Origin: Amycolatopsis sp. CA-230715
GTDB taxonomy: Bacteria; Actinomycetota; Actinomycetes; Mycobacteriales; Pseudonocardiaceae
DNA: 64,000 nucleotides
NCBI RefSeq assembly: GCF_018736145.1
Contig: NZ_CP059997.1
Location: forward strand, 3,037,501 to 3,101,500
Direction: 5' to 3'
The notes under the pieces were generated by a model that made no database searches, had not been told where the DNA came from, and worked only from the letters and a program-made list of their open reading frames with translations. Position 1 is the stretch's first letter, and every line of letters starts with the position of its first letter. The translations under genes and the position numbers were made by a program. This document shows positions 25,861 through 34,831 of the stretch, in pieces.

Positions 25861-25899
25861 CCGCGCGAGCCCACAGCAGGCCTTCGCGTGCCCCGAAAA

Positions 25900-27162
25900 T
25901 CAGGACTTGCCGAGGGGGCGGACCTCGCCGGGATCCTGGTCCGCTTTCAGGGCAAGGAAACCGGTGAAGCCCCAGCCTTCCAACCGGGTCAGCTGCGCCG
26001 GGAACTTACCGCTGCGCTTCACCGCGGACACCACGCCGCCCCGCTCTTCGCGAAGCCGCCGCGCGGTCGCAAGCGCTTGCGCCACAGGGACATCCGCCTC
26101 GTACAGCACGGCGACGCGGTCGGCGGGCGGCTCGGCGGCCACGAGGTCCACGATGCGTTCGAAGCCGATCGAGAATCCGCACGCGGGCACGTCGGTGCCG
26201 ATCGAGCGCCCGATCAGCTCGTCGTACCGGCCGCCGCCCGCGATCGAGCCCGCCGCGTCCGGGTGCGTGATCTCGAAGATCTGCCCGGTGTAGTACCCCA
26301 TCCCCCGCACCAGCGTCGGGTCGAACGCCCACGAGCAGGGCAGCCCGGCAAGGCATCCGGCCGTGGTGGCGAGATCGGCGACGACCTCTTCGGGCAGTCC
26401 AGGAACGACGTCGGCGAGCACCGCGGCGACCTTGTCCGCGGGCAGGTCGGCCAGCGCCTCGATCTTTTCGCGCGCGGCGCTCGCGACGGACGCGTCGAGA
26501 CCGCGGTCGCCGGTGAGTTCGGCGGTGACGCCGTCCCAGCCGATCTTGTCGAGCTTGTCGACGGTGACGAAGAACCCCGCGTGCGCGTCCCGCGGCACCC
26601 CGGCCGCGGTCGCGAGCGCGGACAGGAAGCGCCGGTCGGAGAGCCGGACGGTGGTGCCGGACAGCCCCACGGCGGCGAGCGCGGCGGTGGTGGCCTCGAT
26701 CAGCTCCGCCTCGGCGAGCACGCTCGCCTCGCCGATCACGTCGATGTCGCACTGGTAGAACTGCCGGTAGCGGCCCTTCTGCGGCCGCTCGGCGCGCCAC
26801 ACCGGCCCGAACTGGAACGACCGGAACGGCTGCGGCAGCTCGGCGCGGTACTGGCTGTAGAACCGGGTCAGCGGCACCGTCAGGTCGTAGCGCAGGCCCA
26901 TGTCGACCAGGCCGGTCAGCTCGGTTTCGGCGGGCAGCCGCTCGTCGAGACCGCGGCGCAGGATGCGGAAGAGCAGCTTCTCGTTGTCCCCGCCCTGCCC
27001 GGCGGTGAGCCGCTCGATCCGCTCCAGCGCGGGCGTCTCGATGCGCTGGTAGCCGAAGCGCCGGTACACGTCCTGAATGAGGCCGAGCACGCGGTCACGG
27101 GTGGCCACACTGGCCGGGAGCAGGTCACGGGTGCCCCTCGCGGGGCTGTTGTCGGTCTTCAC
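25900..27162 (-). CDS. hisS: Histidyl-tRNA synthetase, atypical signature
   Basis: Class II synthetase of 420 residues that charges tRNA-His. Motif 1 lies near the N-terminus. Motif 2 reads FGPVWRAERPQKGRYRQFYQ. The histidine-binding loops are LVRGMGYYTGQIFEI and GGGRYDELI, and motif 3 is CGFSIGFERI. Common bacterial enzymes read LVRGLDYY here, so GMGYYTGQ is divergent. The C-terminal anticodon domain (about 325-420) is present. GTG at 27162 with AGGA upstream. It may be a second, specialised copy; the window cannot show whether another hisS exists. Confidence 0.9.
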   Translation of the reverse strand: MKTDNSPARGTRDLLPASVATRDRVLGLIQDVYRRFGYQRIETPALERIERLTAGQGGDNEKLLFRILRRGLDERLPAETELTGLVDMGLRYDLTVPLTRFYSQYRAELPQPFRSFQFGPVWRAERPQKGRYRQFYQCDIDVIGEASVLAEAELIEATTAALAAVGLSGTTVRLSDRRFLSALATAAGVPRDAHAGFFVTVDKLDKIGWDGVTAELTGDRGLDASVASAAREKIEALADLPADKVAAVLADVVPGLPEEVVADLATTAGCLAGLPCSWAFDPTLVRGMGYYTGQIFEITHPDAAGSIAGGGRYDELIGRSIGTDVPACGFSIGFERIVDLVAAEPPADRVAVLYEADVPVAQALATARRLREERGGVVSAVKRSGKFPAQLTRLEGWGFTGFLALKADQDPGEVRPLGKS

Positions 27163-27295
27163 GAAAAGTCCTCGAAGGTCAGGCTGGGCAGGATCGGCTG
27201 GGGTGGAACGCCACCCTCAATGTCGCCTGCCGTCGCCCGGCTTCGAGCCGCCGAAGACCACGAATTCACACCGCACGGATCCGGATTCTCCCATA

Positions 27296-27326
27296 GCGGG
27301 TGCGGGCGCACGGCCCCCGCACCCGC
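27296..27326. terminator. Hairpin terminator between the reductase gene and hisS
   Basis: GCGGGTGCGGG (27296-27306) pairs perfectly with 27316-27326 around a 9-base loop, 9 bp past the end of the aldo/keto reductase gene. It separates that operon from hisS. The rest of the 27163-27334 gap shows a small GGGTGG/CCACCC hairpin but no T-box. Confidence 0.7.
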
Positions 27327-27334
27327 CAGGAGCG

Positions 27335-28333
27335 CTACCGGTCGAGCAGCCGCATCGCCGCTTCGGTGTGCCGCGCGCCCGCGACCGCCTCCACGGGCAC
27401 CGCGCGCTCGATCGCGGCGAGGTCCTCTTCGGACAGGTCGAGTCCGACCGCCCCGAGGTTCTCCTCCAGGTACTTGCGGCGCTTGGTGCCCGGGATCGGC
27501 ACGACGTCGCCGCCGCGGCCGTGCACCCACGCCAGCGCGAGCTGTCCCGCGGTGACGCCCTTCTCCGCCGCCAGCGAGCGCAGCGCCTCGACGATGGCGA
27601 CGTTCTTCTCGAAGTTGCCGTCCGCGAGCCGTGGTTGACCCGCCAGCCGGAAGTCACCTTCGCTGAAGTCGGCCTTCGAGGTGAACCGGCCGGTCAGGAG
27701 TCCGCGCCCGAGCGGCGAGTACGGGACGATGCCGATGCCCAGCTCGCGACAGGTGGGCAGCACTTCGTCTTCGAGATCGCGTGTCCACAGTGACCATTCG
27801 CTCTGCACCGCGGTGATCGGGTGCACGGCGTGCGCGCGGCGGATCGTGTCCGCACCGGCCTCGGACAGCCCGAGGTAGCGCACCTTGCCCTGTTCGACGA
27901 GCCCCGCCATCGCTTCGACCGTCTCCTCGATCGGCACCGAGGTGTCGACGCGGTGCTGGTAGTACAGATCGATGTGGTCGAGCCCGAGCCTCGCCAGTGA
28001 CAGTTCGGCGGCCTGCCGGACGTACGCCGCGTCGCCGCGAACGCCCCGCTGGTCGGCGTCATCGGGGTCGCGGACGATCCCGAACTTCGTGGCCAGCACG
28101 TAGTCTTCGCGCTTCGCGGAGCTTTCCCGCAGCGCGCGGCCGACCAGTTCTTCGTTGCGCCCCATGCCGTACATGTCGGCGGTGTCGAAGAGCGTGACAC
28201 CGAGTTCGAGCGCGCGGTGGATCGTGGCGGCCGATTCGCCGTCGTCGCCCGCACCGTAGAACTCGCTCATCCCCATGCAGCCGAGGCCCTGCGCGCCGAC
28301 TTCCAGCGCGCCGAGCTTGCGTCGCTCAGCCAT
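27335..28333 (-). CDS. Aldo/keto reductase, second of a pair
   Basis: NADPH-dependent reductase of 332 residues with the TIM barrel of the YajO/Tas group. The catalytic tetrad is visible as Asp and Tyr in FDTADMYG, Lys in VLATKFG and His in YYQHRVD. The NADP-binding end has PIPGTKRRKYLEENL. It is about two-thirds identical by eye to the next gene upstream, so the two arose by duplication. It is the last gene of the MerR-AKR-AKR operon. Confidence 0.93.
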   Translation of the reverse strand: MAERRKLGALEVGAQGLGCMGMSEFYGAGDDGESAATIHRALELGVTLFDTADMYGMGRNEELVGRALRESSAKREDYVLATKFGIVRDPDDADQRGVRGDAAYVRQAAELSLARLGLDHIDLYYQHRVDTSVPIEETVEAMAGLVEQGKVRYLGLSEAGADTIRRAHAVHPITAVQSEWSLWTRDLEDEVLPTCRELGIGIVPYSPLGRGLLTGRFTSKADFSEGDFRLAGQPRLADGNFEKNVAIVEALRSLAAEKGVTAGQLALAWVHGRGGDVVPIPGTKRRKYLEENLGAVGLDLSEEDLAAIERAVPVEAVAGARHTEAAMRLLDR

Positions 28334-28345
28334 TTTCCCTGCCCC

Positions 28346-29331
<986 letters not shown>

Positions 29332-29335
<4 letters not shown>

Positions 29336-29736
29336 GCTGTGAGTCCCTCCACCTTCGGGTTGTTCTCCGCGGCGAACTTGCGTTCGATCTGTTCGTAGTT
29401 CTCGATCTTGTAGTCGAGCACGTCCATACAGGACTGGAGTTCGGCGATCCGCTCGGCGACCGAGCGGCGCTGCTCGACCAGGATCGCCTTGCGGCGACCG
29501 GCTCCGGCGGCCCCGCGGCGGCGCAGCGAGGCGTACTCGCGCATCAGGCGGATCGGCATCCCGGTGGTGCGCAGCTTCGTGAGAAACCCCAGCCACGTAA
29601 GGTCTTCGTCCGAATAGGCCCGCCTGCCCGCCGCGTCCCGCGCGGGCGGTTCGAGCAGTTTGATGCGCTCGTAGTACCGGAGGGTGTCTATCGACAGTCC
29701 GCTACGTCGCGCGGCTTCCGCTATCGAGTAGCTCAT
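29332..29736 (-). CDS. MerR-family regulator of the reductase operon
   Basis: Regulator of 134 residues. The winged helix-turn-helix lies at 1-70 with SIAEAARRSGLSIDTLRYYERIKLL and RAYSDEDLTWLGFL. A dimer helix occupies about 75-120. It has no metal-binding Cys cluster, so it is more like the BmrR/SoxR-unrelated aldehyde- or stress-responsive MerR group. It leads the operon, and its promoter has the 19-bp spacer and palindrome expected for MerR activation, so it probably autoregulates. Confidence 0.9.
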
Positions 29737-29743
29737 GACGAGG

Positions 29744-29774
29744 ACAGTACGACCTGGAGCGCACTCCAGGTCAA
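29744..29774 (-). promoter_or_regulatory. MerR-type promoter with 19-bp spacer and operator palindrome
   Basis: On the minus strand -35 TTGACC (29769-29774) and -10 TACTGT (29744-29749) are 19 bp apart. The perfect palindrome GACCTGGAG-cgca-CTCCAGGTC (29751-29772) fills the spacer. This over-long spacer with a central dyad is the hallmark of MerR-regulated promoters. Confidence 0.88.
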
Positions 29775-29809
29775 CTCGTTCGGCCGCGCTGGTCGGTTAC
29801 GCTCAGCGC

Positions 29810-30400
29810 ATGCCACGGCCCCGCACGCACGACGACGCGCTCCGTCTCAGGTTGCTCGACCGCGCGGGCGAACTGCTGTCGCGCGACGGCCCGAAGGCAC
29901 TGAGCCTGCGCAAGCTCGCCGCCGACGCGGGGACGTCGACCACGGCCGTCTACTCGCTGTTCGGCGGCAAAGCCGATCTGGTGAACGCGCTGTACATCGA
30001 AGGGTTCCGGCGGTTCCAGGAGCGGCTCGACGACGTGCCGCGCTCGGGCGACCCGGTGGAGGACATGGTGCGGCTCGGCCTCGCCTACCGCCGCAGCGCG
30101 CTGGCCGACCCGCACCTGTACCTGATCATGTTCACCAAGGCCGTCCCCGGTTTCGAGCCCAACGACGAAGCACAACGCCTGTCGCTCGACGCCATCGCCA
30201 CCTTGGAGAACGTCGTCCGCGACGGCATCGAAGCGGGTGTCTTCGCCGACCAGGACCCGGCCGGGATCGCGCTGGCCTGCTGGGCCCAGGTGCACGGGCT
30301 GGTTTCGCTGGAGCTCAACGGCAACCTGCCGCCCGATTTCGCCGTGGACACCGTGTTCGAGGCCGCATTGCGCGCGAACGCCCGCGGCTGGCTCCGCTGA
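29810..30400 (+). CDS. TetR-family transcriptional regulator
   Basis: Repressor of 196 residues. The N-terminal HTH spans about 10-55 with ALSLRKLAADAGTSTTAVYSLFGGKADL. The ligand domain shows the WHG-type tail (ALACWAQVHGLVSLEL), common to one TetR subgroup. ATG at 29810. It is divergent to the MerR-AKR operon with a 73-bp gap, so it might affect the same promoter region. Its ligand and targets are unknown. Confidence 0.9.
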   Translation: MPRPRTHDDALRLRLLDRAGELLSRDGPKALSLRKLAADAGTSTTAVYSLFGGKADLVNALYIEGFRRFQERLDDVPRSGDPVEDMVRLGLAYRRSALADPHLYLIMFTKAVPGFEPNDEAQRLSLDAIATLENVVRDGIEAGVFADQDPAGIALACWAQVHGLVSLELNGNLPPDFAVDTVFEAALRANARGWLR

Positions 30401-31693
30401 TCACCGGCTGACCGGGACGTCGAGCCCCGAGGCGAGCAGCCTGCCCTGCGCGTCGCTCACCACCACCGAACAGGTGAGCGGGACACCGTCGGGGAGCCCG
30501 GCCGGTTTCACCACCACGACCGTGCCGTCCACGATCGTCCCGGTTTCAGCCTTGCCACCGCCGAAATCGACCACGACCGAGCCTGCTCGTACCGGTACCT
30601 CCCCCACCAGCACCGAGGTCGTCCCGCCTGCGCGGTTGAGCGCGATACCGGTCAGTTCCTGGACCTGGATCCGGCTCGGGCCCGGCAGGTGCGGCAGCAC
30701 GGTGAGGCGGTAGTCGGGCAGCGCGGGATCGCTCGAAGGCCGCACCGCACACGCCACCACCCGTCCGCGCACCTGGCCGAGCGCCACCCCCAGATCGTCC
30801 CCGACCAGGCGCGCGGCAGGCGCGTAGCTCGCCGCGTCGAACAGCGGCGAGGAGTTTTCGAGGCACCGTCCGAAGAACCGGCCCGCCGGGCTGCTCCGGT
30901 CCGGCGGCGGGAGCGCGGGCCGGTCAACGCGGCCGATCGCGCCGCGCGGCTTCGGCACCTTGTAGCGCGCCTGGCGACCACCGGTCGTCATCCGGTCCTG
31001 CCCCGGCAGCACCGAACCGGCCGGCCCCTCGACGAAGAGATCGGTGTTGATCGGCCTCGCCGGGGTGAGCACGACGAACATCCGGTCACCGACCGAAACG
31101 TCGGCGCCGAACGAATGGCCGTCGCTGTCGACACCGGTGACGAGGAGTGCGCTGGTGTCCGCGTCGGTCACCCCGGCGACCGTGCCGTTGGAGCTGAAGA
31201 AGGTCACCGAGGCCGGGAAGAACCCGGTGCCGACCGGCATGTCCAGCGAACGGGGCGGCGAAACGGTCGCGGTGGTCGAGGTCGTCTCGCAGAAGAACAC
31301 GTCGTTGCCCGCGCGCGCCGCGACCACCCGCACTCCGTAGTCGCTGTCCTCGGAGCCGGGGTCGCTGGCCTTCTGGAACACCGGCCGCCAGCTCGCCCGG
31401 TCCGGGTAGTCCGAGGTCGCGTCCGAGGCTTCGAGCGTGGCCCAGCAGCGGTCGAGCTGCGCGTTCGCGGTGCCGACGTCGAGCTGGAAACCCGCCGGTG
31501 CCGCCGGTGTCTGGTCCCGGCGCGCGTGCTGCGCCACGAACACGCCGCCCACCGCGAGGGCGATCACCACCGCGGCCGCGCCGAGCATCGTCCGGCCGTG
31601 GTGACGGGGCTCGTTCGCCATGCCGTGGCGGACCGCGGCGCGCATGCGTTCGCGGACGTCGTCCGGGAGCTCGCGTTTCGGGGGGAGGTTCAT
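30401..31693 (-). CDS. Membrane-anchored protein, probable sigma-factor partner
   Basis: Protein of 430 residues. A cytoplasmic N-terminus of about 34 residues (PDDVRERMRAAVRHGM) precedes a TM helix (about 36-53). A long outside part follows with two repeated halves, each having a Cys pair near FFCETTS and VACAVR. No HxxxCxxC zinc motif is present, so it is not a classical ZAS anti-sigma factor. The ATG at 31693 overlaps the sigma gene stop (ATGA), the usual sigma/regulator coupling. An anti-sigma or sensor role is inference. Confidence 0.7.
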   Translation of the reverse strand: MNLPPKRELPDDVRERMRAAVRHGMANEPRHHGRTMLGAAAVVIALAVGGVFVAQHARRDQTPAAPAGFQLDVGTANAQLDRCWATLEASDATSDYPDRASWRPVFQKASDPGSEDSDYGVRVVAARAGNDVFFCETTSTTATVSPPRSLDMPVGTGFFPASVTFFSSNGTVAGVTDADTSALLVTGVDSDGHSFGADVSVGDRMFVVLTPARPINTDLFVEGPAGSVLPGQDRMTTGGRQARYKVPKPRGAIGRVDRPALPPPDRSSPAGRFFGRCLENSSPLFDAASYAPAARLVGDDLGVALGQVRGRVVACAVRPSSDPALPDYRLTVLPHLPGPSRIQVQELTGIALNRAGGTTSVLVGEVPVRAGSVVVDFGGGKAETGTIVDGTVVVVKPAGLPDGVPLTCSVVVSDAQGRLLASGLDVPVSR

Positions 31694-32286
31694 GACGGGT
31701 CCTCCTCGCACAGCAGTCGCAGGCGGGCGCGGGCACGCGAAAGGTGCACGCGGACGGTGGTTTCGCTGATCCCGAGCGCTTCGGCGGCGTCGGCGGTCGA
31801 AAGATCTCCGAGCAGGCACAGTTCGACGGCCTTGCGCTGCGACTTCGGCAACCTGCGCACCGCCTCGATCGCCTGCCTGAGCCGCTCCTCGGTGTCCATC
31901 CGGTCGACGACCGCGTCCGCGTGGTCCGCCTCGTCGGCCGGTGCGGGCACCCGGTTCAGCAGCCGCAGCCTCCGGCCCGCGCTGCGGAACTCGGATCGCG
32001 CGAGGTTCCCGGCGACCGTGTACAGCCACGGCAACGCGCTTTCGCGCACGAGCGTCATCTCGCCGCGGCGCCGCCACGCGATGAGGAACGTCGCCGACGC
32101 CAGGTCTTCGGCGGTGGCCCACGATCCGGTCAGCCGGTAGGCGTGGTTCCACACCGCCTGCGCGTGCCGTTCGAACAGGTCGCCGAACGCGCCCTCGTCG
32201 CCGGCGGCGGCGCGGGACCACAGCTCGGCGTCACCGAGTTCCTCCCCCGGCATCTCGGCCACCGTTCGTCGCGCATCGGGTCTCAC
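31690..32286 (-). CDS. ECF-type RNA polymerase sigma factor
   Basis: Sigma-70 family protein of 198 residues. Region 2 (about 30-95) includes YRLTGSWATAEDLASATFLIAWRR and the DNA-melting part PWLYTVAGNLARSE. Region 4 (about 140-190) has LPKSQRKAVELCLLGDLSTADAAEALGISETTVRVHLSRAR as a helix-turn-helix. GTG at 32286 is chosen; ATG at 32253 is possible. The overlapping downstream gene encodes a membrane protein that may control it. Confidence 0.88.
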   Translation of the reverse strand: MRPDARRTVAEMPGEELGDAELWSRAAAGDEGAFGDLFERHAQAVWNHAYRLTGSWATAEDLASATFLIAWRRRGEMTLVRESALPWLYTVAGNLARSEFRSAGRRLRLLNRVPAPADEADHADAVVDRMDTEERLRQAIEAVRRLPKSQRKAVELCLLGDLSTADAAEALGISETTVRVHLSRARARLRLLCEEDPS

Positions 32287-32319
32287 ACCGGGTAGTGCCC
32301 GGCACCGGCGCGGGTGTTT

Positions 32320-32943
32320 CTACCGCGAGCCGTACTGCCGGTCGCCCGCGTCGCCGAGGCCGGGCACGATGAACCCGGAGTCGTTCAGCCGCTCATCGAT
32401 ACTGGCCGTGACCACGCGCAGCGGCAACCCGGACCGCTCCAGGTGCGTGATGCCCTCCGGCGCGGCGAGCGCGCAGATCGCGGTGACGTCGGTGGCGCCG
32501 CGATCGGTGAGCAGCCGGATGGTGAACTCCATCGAGCCGCCGGTGGCGAGCATCGGGTCGAGCACCAGCACGGGCCGCTCGGCGAGGTTCTCCGGCAGCG
32601 ACTCCATGTAGGGCGTCGGCTGGAGCGTTTCCTCGTCGCGCGCGAGCCCGACGAACCCCATCTGCGCGTCCGGGATGAGCTTGTGCGCCTGGTCCGCCAT
32701 GCCGAGCCCGGCCCGCAGCACCGGCACCAGCAGCGGCGGGTTCGCCAGCCGGTAGGCGTCGGTGCGCGCGACCGGCGTGTGGATCCGCTCGGTGCGCACC
32801 GGCGCGTCACGGGTGGCTTCGTAGACGAGCATGACGGTCAGCTCGTGCAGCGCGGCGCGGAACGCGGCACTGTCGGTGCGCGCGTCGCGCATGGTGGAGA
32901 GCCTGGCCTTCGCCAGCGGGTGATCGACGACTCGCACATCCAT
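32320..32943 (-). CDS. upp: Uracil phosphoribosyltransferase
   Basis: Salvage enzyme of 207 residues that makes UMP from uracil and PRPP. The PRPP loop reads VLVLDPMLATGGSM, and the uracil-binding C-terminus has IVPGLGDAGDRQYGSR. VPVLRAGLGM is also typical. Length matches E. coli Upp (208). It occupies the upp position of the mycobacterial order (Rv3309c). It runs alone after a 33-bp gap from the sigma factor gene. Confidence 0.97.
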   Translation of the reverse strand: MDVRVVDHPLAKARLSTMRDARTDSAAFRAALHELTVMLVYEATRDAPVRTERIHTPVARTDAYRLANPPLLVPVLRAGLGMADQAHKLIPDAQMGFVGLARDEETLQPTPYMESLPENLAERPVLVLDPMLATGGSMEFTIRLLTDRGATDVTAICALAAPEGITHLERSGLPLRVVTASIDERLNDSGFIVPGLGDAGDRQYGSR

Positions 32944-32985
32944 GAACGGTCACCCTAATACGGCGGTGACCGCCCACGGACACGC

Positions 32986-33478
32986 TCAGCCCACCAGGGT
33001 GGATCCGTAGTGCTGGTTCTGCCCCGGCCGCGGCACGCAGTGGAACCGCGGTTGTCCCCCGTCCTGGTTGAAGAGGGTGAACCAGAGATCGCCCCAGTTT
33101 CGCGAACGCCCAGGTGCCCGCCCTGGCGTGGGCGACGTCGGAGATGATCACCGAAGTGGCCGCCGTTTCGAAACCCGACGCGGCCATTTCATCCGCGGAC
33201 ATCAACGGCGAGGAGCCACCGATGGCGTTGCTGGGGCCGTCGTCGTGGCCGTTCACCGCGACATCGAGCCGTCCCGCCTTGACTGTGCCCACCAAGCTGG
33301 CTTTCGCGGGACTGATCAGCGGCGCGACGGCCGCCCAGTCGTCGAAGGTGACCTTGAACCGGACTCCGGTCAGCACGAGCGGCTCGCCCGCCCGTGCCGT
33401 CCGCGGCGCGGCGACGAGAACTGCCAGCACCACGGCGACGCCGATCGCGATCGAACGTCTCGCCCGGTTGACGACCAT
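32986..33478 (-). pseudogene. Secreted protein gene broken by a +1 frameshift
   Basis: The ATG at 33478 opens a signal peptide (about 1-30, ending ARAG) and a mature domain that reads well to AGTWAFAKLG. There a run of four G on the coding strand (plus 33092-33095) shifts the frame into Arg/Pro-rich text that runs into upp. Dropping one G restores GDLWFTLFNQDGGQPRFH and a natural end, HYGSTLVG, with TGA at 32986-32988. The intact product would be about 164 residues. The cause is either a sequencing error or a true lesion. Function unknown. Confidence 0.75.
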
Positions 33479-33574
33479 GTCAGGTATCCCCCTTGTGGAC
33501 AGCGCGACCATCGTGGTGGTCGCTGGTGGAACCATGGTCGCGGCGAGCACCGACAGTTTCGGGCTCGTCGGCGG

Positions 33575-33781
33575 TCAGGCCGTCATCGAATCTTCCGCGT
33601 CGCGGCTCAGTTCGTAGAAGTTCACCGCTTCGAAGAAATGCCCGATCACCGGCGCGAGCCGTTCGGCTGGCCATTCCTTCACGCAGTACCCGTCGAGTCT
33701 CGCCGGTTCGTCGGGTGGTTCGATGTCGACGGTCAGCTTCCAGGTGGCGTAGGTCCCGTTGATGGTCCAGCTCCGTCGCAT
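33575..33781 (-). CDS. Small conserved-looking protein of unknown function
   Basis: Protein of 68 residues starting at ATG 33781, which has GGAGGA eight bases upstream; this beats the longer GTG start at 33805. The sequence (MRRSWTINGTYATWKLTV, then EPPDEPARLDGY and HFFEAVNFYEL) looks like a compact alpha/beta protein without signal or TM. It diverges from a DUF5753-type XRE gene whose usual partner is a small DUF397 protein, but no DUF397 signature (W-R-K-S-S-Y-S) is seen. Confidence 0.6.
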   Translation of the reverse strand: MRRSWTINGTYATWKLTVDIEPPDEPARLDGYCVKEWPAERLAPVIGHFFEAVNFYELSRDAEDSMTA

Positions 33782-33822
33782 GGGTTTCTTCCTCCAGAGG
33801 CTCACTCGCCAAATCCTTCAAC

Positions 33823-33926
33823 CTTGCCAACGGGGCAGGCAAACTTCCGCTCCGGCGCGCCTCCTTCCTTGCCACGGTGGCAAGAGGTGACAGTGGTGGC
33901 ACCAGGAAGGGGCAAGAGAGTGGCAA
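33823..33926. promoter_or_regulatory. Operator-like repeats upstream of the XRE gene
   Basis: A perfect palindrome CTTGCCAC-g-GTGGCAAG lies at 33868-33884. Extra half sites occur at 33823-33829 (CTTGCCA), near 33910 (GGGCAAG) and at 33920-33926 (GTGGCAA, over the start codon). Such a cluster in the divergent gap suggests autoregulation by the XRE protein. Confidence 0.55.
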
Positions 33927-34789
33927 GGCGCACCGGTATCTCGATACGCCAGCGGCGTGTCTCCGCGGAGCTGCGGGCTTTGCGGCTGGCAAAGGGCCTG
34001 AGCTGTAAGGACGTCGCGGAGGGCGTGGACTGCTCCGAAAGCAAGATCAGTCGCATGGAGACCGGCCACCGTGGCCTCCAACCGGATGATGTGTCGGCGA
34101 TCCTGGGATTTCTTCGTGCGTCCAGCGCGCTCCGGAAAGAGCTGCTCGATCTGGTTCGCGACGGTTCTCGGCAGAATTGGCATGAGATCCACACCTCGAT
34201 CGCCACTGAATCAACCAATTGGAAGGACTTCATCAGGCTCGAAACCGATGCGGACACGATCCGCAACTACGAAGCGATGCTCCTCCCCGGCTTGACCCAG
34301 ACTCGTGATTACGCACTCGAAGTCATGAGAGCCGGTGACTCGCGGCGATCTGCCGAAGAGATGGAGCGCATGGTCGCCGCACGGATGGCCAGGCAACGGC
34401 GGCTCGTCGAACCGACCGCGCCCGAACTCCACTATCTCATCGAAGAAACCGCACTGACCTGGCGAGTCGGCACACCGGCGACAATGCGAGCACAACTACG
34501 CCATCTCCTGCACCTTGCCGAACGACCGAAGATCACGGTCCAAGTGGTCCCGTTCGCCGCAGGAGTACACCCGGGCATGAACGGCTCCTTCGTGATCTTC
34601 GGTTTCCCCGCCGAACCGCCGGTCGCATACTTGGAGAGCAGGGGCACCAGCACTTTCATCGAAGAAGCGGACCACGTGAAGACCTTCCAATTCGCCTGGC
34701 AGAAACTTCGTGCGATAGCGCTGTCGCCCGATGACTCCGCCCGGCTGATCACCAGCGTCATCGGGGAGCCGCCCTGCCGGGAGCGATAA
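33920..34789 (+). CDS. XRE regulator with DUF5753-type C-terminal domain
   Basis: Protein of 289 residues. The N-terminal HTH (about 10-70) includes LRLAKGLSCKDVAEGVDCSESKISRMETGHRG. The C-terminal two-thirds match the actinomycete DUF5753 domain: YEAMLLPGLTQTRDYA, ARMARQRRL, LHYLIEETALTWRVG and ITVQVVPFAAGVHPGMNGSFVIF. Such proteins are common in Streptomyces and relatives and act in development or antibiotic control with small partners. GTG at 33920 follows AAGGGGC. Confidence 0.88.
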   Translation: MARRTGISIRQRRVSAELRALRLAKGLSCKDVAEGVDCSESKISRMETGHRGLQPDDVSAILGFLRASSALRKELLDLVRDGSRQNWHEIHTSIATESTNWKDFIRLETDADTIRNYEAMLLPGLTQTRDYALEVMRAGDSRRSAEEMERMVAARMARQRRLVEPTAPELHYLIEETALTWRVGTPATMRAQLRHLLHLAERPKITVQVVPFAAGVHPGMNGSFVIFGFPAEPPVAYLESRGTSTFIEEADHVKTFQFAWQKLRAIALSPDDSARLITSVIGEPPCRER

Positions 34790-34831
34790 GTCTCGCCGCC
34801 CGGCGGGGTTTCTCCTCCACCAGGGATCCTC

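Noticed and set aside
27163..27334. T-box riboswitch before hisS
   Set aside because: A GGGTGG...CCACCC hairpin exists, but the conserved T-box core and a fitting tRNA-His discriminator match are absent.
24520..27555. A plus-strand frame of about 1000 codons over the amidohydrolase end, methyltransferase and hisS
   Set aside because: It is out of frame or antisense to genes with clear family motifs; its composition is typical of GC-rich shadow frames.
33575..34789. Toxin-antitoxin pair made of the small ORF and XRE gene
   Set aside because: Genes are divergent, the small protein shows no toxin motif, and the XRE protein has the large DUF5753 domain rather than an antitoxin form.
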